20,505 nt of DNA from DATCZS01 sp036525795 (lineage in GTDB: Bacteria > Actinomycetota > Acidimicrobiia > Spongiisociales > ZC4RG35), in NCBI GenBank assembly GCA_036525795.1, contig DATCZS010000008.1:1-20505 (forward strand). The letters are read 5' to 3'. Below are positions 17,330 to 20,505 of the stretch, one piece after another. Position 1 is the stretch's first letter. Each line of letters opens with the position of its first letter. Below the pieces are notes generated by a model that was not told the DNA's origin, made no database searches, and saw nothing but the letters and a program-made list of their open reading frames with translations. The position numbers and the translations under genes were made by a program.

Positions 17330-18534
17330 AGCGTGGCCAGCTCCTCCAGGAGGCGATCCACCTCGTGCTCGGTGGTCGTCTGGACGAATCCGATCCGCAC
17401 CAGCCCCCCGGAATCGAGCAGGCCGAGTCGCCCCATCGGCTCGACCGCGTAGTAGTGACCATCCCAGACGAAGATGCCCCGCTCCCCGAGCACGGCGGCG
17501 ACCTCAGACGCCGTCCGCCCTGCCACCTCGACGGCAAAGGTCGCCACCCTCCCCGTCATGTCGGGCCGGCCCCACAGGCGGACCGTGGACGGAAGCCCGT
17601 CGAGGAACCGCCGTCCGAGTTGACGCTCGTGTTCGACGACGGCCTCATACGCATCGTCCAGCCTGGTCCGCCGATCCGAGCCCTCCCCGACCGACGCCAG
17701 GTGATCCACGGCCGCCTCCACCCCGGCGAGGAGGGCGAACGACGGCGTGCCCGTCTCGAACCGCCCCGGCGGGGCCGACGGAGCCGGTCGGACTTTGAAC
17801 GCATCGACGGAATCCAAGAGGTCGTAGCGGCCCCACAGGATCCCGACGTGGGGTCCGTAGAACTTGTACGCCGAGCACACCACCAGATCGCAGCCCATCG
17901 CCTCCACGTCGATGCGCCGGTGCGGCGCCAGATGGACGGCGTCGACGAAGCAGATGGCACCGGAGGCGTGGGCGATCTCCGAAACCCGGGAGATGTCGAC
18001 GAGCGAACCGAAGGCGTTGGATGCACCGGTGACGGCAACCAGCCGGGTACGTTCGTCGACGACCGAAGCCAGGTGACCGAGGTCGAGCGTCACGTCTGCG
18101 GTGTCGATGTCGGCGAACACGACTTCCGCCCCCCGCTCGGCGGCCGCCCGCACCCAGGGCGTGACGTTCGCATCGTGGTCGAGCCGGCTGACCACGATCC
18201 GATCGCCCGGGCCCCACTGCCGGGCGAGGGCGCGCGAGAACGCAAAGGTGAGTGTCGTCATGTTCGGCCCGAACACGATCTCGTCCTGGCTCCCCCCGAC
18301 GAGGTCGGCCGCCGCCCGGCGCGCTCGCTCCACCACGGCGGCCGAGTCGAGGCTGGCGGCGAAGGACCCGCCCACGTTGGAGGAGGCCGTCACCAGTGCG
18401 CCGCTCACCGCATCGATCACACTCCGGGGGACCTGGGTCCCGGCGGGCCCGTCCATGTACACGGCGGGCCGGCCGGCAACCGTTCGTGCGAGAGCCGGGA
18501 ACCGGGAGCGAAGGTGAGAAACGTCGAACGCCAT
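17326..18534 (-). CDS. Cysteine-desulfurase-like class V aminotransferase lacking the catalytic cysteine
   Basis: A 402-residue PLP enzyme of fold type I, class V, close to the cysteine desulfurase-like subfamily. Lys224 in SAYKFYGPHVG should bind PLP. His120 in SRLDHDANV stacks on the cofactor ring, and Asp198 in CFVDAVHLAPH pairs with its nitrogen. The loop that in SufS reads GHHCA is GHYYA here (359-363), so the sulfur-accepting cysteine is Tyr362. The only cysteines in the whole protein are 195, 215 and 220. It is therefore unlikely to act as a persulfide-forming desulfurase; a lyase or aminotransferase reaction is more probable. ATG 18534 is chosen because TAGCGT lies 7 bases before it and the family alignment begins there. 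It overlaps the VOC gene by four bases. Confidence 0.93.
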   Translation of the reverse strand: MAFDVSHLRSRFPALARTVAGRPAVYMDGPAGTQVPRSVIDAVSGALVTASSNVGGSFAASLDSAAVVERARRAAADLVGGSQDEIVFGPNMTTLTFAFSRALARQWGPGDRIVVSRLDHDANVTPWVRAAAERGAEVVFADIDTADVTLDLGHLASVVDERTRLVAVTGASNAFGSLVDISRVSEIAHASGAICFVDAVHLAPHRRIDVEAMGCDLVVCSAYKFYGPHVGILWGRYDLLDSVDAFKVRPAPSAPPGRFETGTPSFALLAGVEAAVDHLASVGEGSDRRTRLDDAYEAVVEHERQLGRRFLDGLPSTVRLWGRPDMTGRVATFAVEVAGRTASEVAAVLGERGIFVWDGHYYAVEPMGRLGLLDSGGLVRIGFVQTTTEHEVDRLLEELATL

Positions 18535-18541
18535 GCGGGCG

Positions 18542-18547
18542 ACGCTA
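18542..18547 (-). promoter_or_regulatory. -10 element of a likely leaderless promoter (PLP enzyme)
   Basis: TAGCGT on the minus strand, 7 bases before ATG 18534, with no ribosome site. It shares a 122-base divergent gap with the YibE/F gene, which has the same arrangement on the plus strand. Confidence 0.5.
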
Positions 18548-18643
18548 GCCGTGGTCCACGTGCCCGGACGCATCGGTCCCCACTCCGCACGACGAGGCGC
18601 GTGCCGGTCGCCGGCGCCGAGGGGAAGCGGCGCCCGACACCGG

Positions 18644-18649
18644 TAGCCT
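18644..18649 (+). promoter_or_regulatory. -10 element of a likely leaderless promoter (YibE/F-rimB-rimK)
   Basis: TAGCCT lies 7 bases before ATG 18657 and no Shine-Dalgarno sequence is present. The hexamer and spacing are the same as at the quinone oxidoreductase gene. As the genes downstream overlap, this promoter probably drives the whole rim operon. Confidence 0.55.
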
Positions 18650-18656
18650 CCGGGCG

Positions 18657-19829
18657 ATGACGGACCACCCCGACCTCAGCCGGCTGATGAGCCCCGACCG
18701 GAGGAACCCGCTCGTGGCGGTGCCGGTGGTCGTCGGGGCGATCCTGGTGGTCGCCCTCGCACTCACCTGGCCCGGCGGCGAGCGGGAGATCGACCTGACA
18801 CAGCTGGGGATCAGCAGCGAGGCCTACCGGGCCCGGGTGACCACCGTGACCGACGGCCCGTGTTCGTTCGCCACCCACGTCCCCTGCACCGCAGTGCTGT
18901 TCACCCTGCTGGAGGGACCCACTCCGGGAACGGTGAGCCTCCAGGAGTTCGAGGATCTGCCTTCCACCCCGCGGTTCGCCGACGGTGAGGTGGTGATCAT
19001 GAGCTACATCCCCGACGCCCCTCCCTCGTTCCAGTACCAGTTCGCCGATCGGGACCGGCGCGGCCTCCTGCTCGGCGTCACGGCCTTGTTCTCGCTGACG
19101 GTGGTGGCCTTCGGCCGGATGCGCGGGCTCGCCGCCCTCGCCGGGTTGGCCGCCTCCGTGGTCGTGATGCTCTTCTACGTCGTCCCGGCGATCATCCAGG
19201 GATCCAGTCCGGTACTGATCGCCACCATCGGCGCGTCGACGATCGGATTCCTCGCCCTGTACCTCTCGCACGGATTCCGATCGCTGACACACGTGGCCCT
19301 GGTGGGCACGCTCGGAGCGCTGGCGATCACGGTGGCCCTCTCCGGACTGGTGGTCGCCGCTGCCCGGTTCTCGGGCTTCGCCGGAGAAGAGAGCATCTAT
19401 CTCTCATTGGTGGGAGACATCGACGTCCGGGGACTGCTGCTGGCAGGGATCGTGCTCGGCGCTCTCGGTGCCCTCGACGACGTGACCGTGACCCAGGCAT
19501 CCGCCGTGTGGGAGGTGAGCCGGGCCAACCGCCGCCTCACCGCAGGCGAGCTGTACCGGGCCGGGGTGCGGGTGGGCCGCGATCACATCGCCTCGACGGT
19601 CAACACGCTCCTCCTGGCGTACGCCGGAGCGGCGATGCCGCTGCTCCTGCTGCTCACCATCTCCCAGCAAGGGCTCTCGATCATCGCCAACAGCGAGATC
19701 GTGGCGGTGGAGATCGTGCGTACTCTGGTCGGGTCGATCGGGCTGGTCAGCGCCGTCCCGATCACGACGCTGATGGCCGCCCGGGTGGTGTCGCGGCTGA
19801 CGGATCAGGAGTTGATCGATGGCCATTGA
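18657..19829 (+). CDS. YibE/F family membrane protein
   Basis: A 390-residue polytopic membrane protein. A first helix at about 19-37 is followed by an extracytoplasmic domain (about 40-133) with two cysteines, 69 and 77, that could form a disulfide. Then come about seven further helices at roughly 137-153, 157-178, 184-203, 212-235, 257-275, 311-334 and 350-375. The conserved family stretch GALDDVTVTQASAV (271-284), followed by VGRDHIASTVNTLLLAYAGAAMPLLLL (306-332), is intact. The family is transporter-like, but its substrate is unknown to me. The ATG at 18657 is preceded by a leaderless-type -10. The gene overlaps the RimB-type gene by 11 bases, so the two are cotranslated. Linkage to rimB and rimK suggests a role tied to that modification system, or to transport of a related small molecule (inference). 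Confidence 0.93.
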   Translation: MTDHPDLSRLMSPDRRNPLVAVPVVVGAILVVALALTWPGGEREIDLTQLGISSEAYRARVTTVTDGPCSFATHVPCTAVLFTLLEGPTPGTVSLQEFEDLPSTPRFADGEVVIMSYIPDAPPSFQYQFADRDRRGLLLGVTALFSLTVVAFGRMRGLAALAGLAASVVVMLFYVVPAIIQGSSPVLIATIGASTIGFLALYLSHGFRSLTHVALVGTLGALAITVALSGLVVAAARFSGFAGEESIYLSLVGDIDVRGLLLAGIVLGALGALDDVTVTQASAVWEVSRANRRLTAGELYRAGVRVGRDHIASTVNTLLLAYAGAAMPLLLLLTISQQGLSIIANSEIVAVEIVRTLVGSIGLVSAVPITTLMAARVVSRLTDQELIDGH

Positions 19830-20295
19830 AAGGAAACGGCCGGCCAAGGGGCCGGCAGTGATCGGGTGGAGGGAGTGGGTGTCGCTCCCGGAACTCGGAG
19901 TGCCCTCGATCCGCGCCAAGATCGACACCGGAGCCCGGTCGGCTTCGCTGCACGCCTTCGGCCTCGAGGTGATCGAACGCGAGGGGGCAGAGGTCGCCCG
20001 GTTCGCGGTGCACCTGGAGTCACATGGCAGTCCCGGCCCGGCCGTGGTCGTCGAGGCTCCCGTGGTGGGCTGGCGCAGCGTGAGGAATCCCGGAGGGAGG
20101 AGCGAGCGGCGCCCGGTGATCGAGACCCGGATCGCAATCGGCCGCCATCGGATTCGAACGACGATCAACCTCACCAGGCGCGACGAGATGGGCTTCCCCA
20201 TGCTGCTCGGCCGCCAGAGCGTGCGGCGGCGCTTCCTGGTCGACCCGGGCCGCTCGTACCTGATCGGCACCCCTCCCAGGGACGGAGACGGCTGA
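19819..20295 (+). CDS. rimB: RimB-type retropepsin-like protease (RimK-associated)
   Basis: A 158-residue protein of the family once annotated as ATP-dependent zinc protease and now regarded as retropepsin-like. The sequence AKIDTGARSASLHA (33-46) holds the aspartic-protease triad DTG at 36-38. The C-terminal MLLGRQSVRRRFLVDPGRSYL contains the LGR segment that follows the second beta layer. One DTG per chain implies a working dimer, as in viral retropepsins. In pseudomonads a protein of this kind, RimB, is encoded with RimK and acts on glutamylated ribosomal protein S6 (from memory of the literature). The start is ATG 19819 with AGGAG 7 bases before it, inside the end of the YibE/F gene. Its stop overlaps the rimK start (TGATG). 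The symbol rests on family plus linkage. Confidence 0.88.
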   Translation: MAIERKRPAKGPAVIGWREWVSLPELGVPSIRAKIDTGARSASLHAFGLEVIEREGAEVARFAVHLESHGSPGPAVVVEAPVVGWRSVRNPGGRSERRPVIETRIAIGRHRIRTTINLTRRDEMGFPMLLGRQSVRRRFLVDPGRSYLIGTPPRDGDG

Positions 20296-20505
20296 TGCAC
20301 ATCGGGATCCTGTCGCGCAACCGGCATCTGTACTCGACGGCCAGGCTGGCCGAAGCGGCCAAGGAGCGGGGGCACACCGTCACGGTGGTCGACTACCTGC
20401 GCTGCTACATGGACATCACCTCCGCCAAGCCGCGCGTGCTGCTCCGGGGCGAAGAGCTCCGCTTCGACGCCATCATCCCCCGCGTCGGCGCCACCCACAC
20501 CTTCT
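20295..20505 (+). CDS. rimK: RimK, ribosomal protein S6 glutamate ligase (partial, N-terminus only)
   Basis: The first 70 residues of an ATP-grasp ligase, cut by the window end. The N-terminal domain agrees with E. coli RimK throughout: ILSRNRHLYSTARLAEAAKERGH, a CYMDI segment where RimK has CYMNI, and FDAIIPRVGATHTF. RimK adds glutamates to the C-terminus of ribosomal protein S6 and can make polyglutamate. The ATP-grasp and catalytic residues lie beyond the window. ATG 20295 shares its A with the stop of the RimB-type gene and has GGAG 7 bases before it, so it is cotranslated with rimB. A RimK-like ligase with another substrate cannot be excluded without the rest. Confidence 0.93.
   Translation, partial: MHIGILSRNRHLYSTARLAEAAKERGHTVTVVDYLRCYMDITSAKPRVLLRGEELRFDAIIPRVGATHTF

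Noticed and set aside
18417..20498. Long minus-strand frames (for example 18417-19292 and 19404-20498) opposite the YibE/F and rim genes
   Set aside because: The plus strand holds overlapping genes with clear family motifs; the minus frames are His/Arg/Pro-rich shadows.

Overview
The window looks like chromosome of a high-GC actinobacterium. The evidence is the RpoC and RpoB sequences (both very close to actinobacterial subunits), GTG and TTG starts, a GlsB-type small membrane protein, and many genes that appear to be transcribed without a leader. The lineage may lie outside the well-studied orders (Acidimicrobiia-like), but that is a guess from style and not a placement. No phage, IS element, CRISPR array, tRNA or rRNA was seen. 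Genes cover nearly everything, and no gene-free stretch exceeds about 300 bases.

Layout. Positions 1-173 hold short GC-rich palindromes and the rpoC terminator. rpoC (174-4103) and rpoB (4158-7535) lie on the minus strand. rpoB has its own strong TTGACA/TATGCT promoter, and the gene upstream is an OsmC-family protein instead of the usual rplJ-rplL. Next on the minus strand come a zinc-free quinone oxidoreductase and a thiolase, then a compact group of four minus-strand genes: an MscS-type channel, an acidic unknown protein, a GlsB/YeaQ-type membrane protein and a one-helix membrane protein. Oligopeptidase B (12945-14975) is divergent from this group on the plus strand. Facing it on the minus strand are two tandem, overlapping Nudix hydrolases with a possible 63-residue zinc-finger protein ahead of them. 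Then come an Hsp20 chaperone with an AT-rich, HspR-like promoter, and a VOC-fold protein overlapping a cysteine-desulfurase-like PLP enzyme that lacks the catalytic cysteine. The right end is a tightly overlapping plus-strand operon of a YibE/F-family membrane protein, a RimB-type retropepsin-like protease and the start of rimK, which is cut by the window edge.

How it fits together. Core transcription (rpoBC) and protein homeostasis or stress functions (OsmC, Hsp20, MscS, GlsB, oligopeptidase B, Nudix) dominate. The last operon probably modifies a ribosomal protein by adding (RimK) and trimming (RimB) glutamates, with a membrane partner of unknown role. A clear window-wide pattern is two modes of translation start. 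rpoB, rpoC, the thiolase, glsB-like, hsp20, rimB and rimK have Shine-Dalgarno sequences. Seven other genes have none, and instead carry a TAnnnT -10 hexamer 6-8 bases before the start codon, as expected for leaderless mRNAs. Most of the window is ordinary core chromosome; the less familiar parts are the YibE/F-rimB-rimK linkage, the small zinc-finger candidate and the unknown protein beside mscS.
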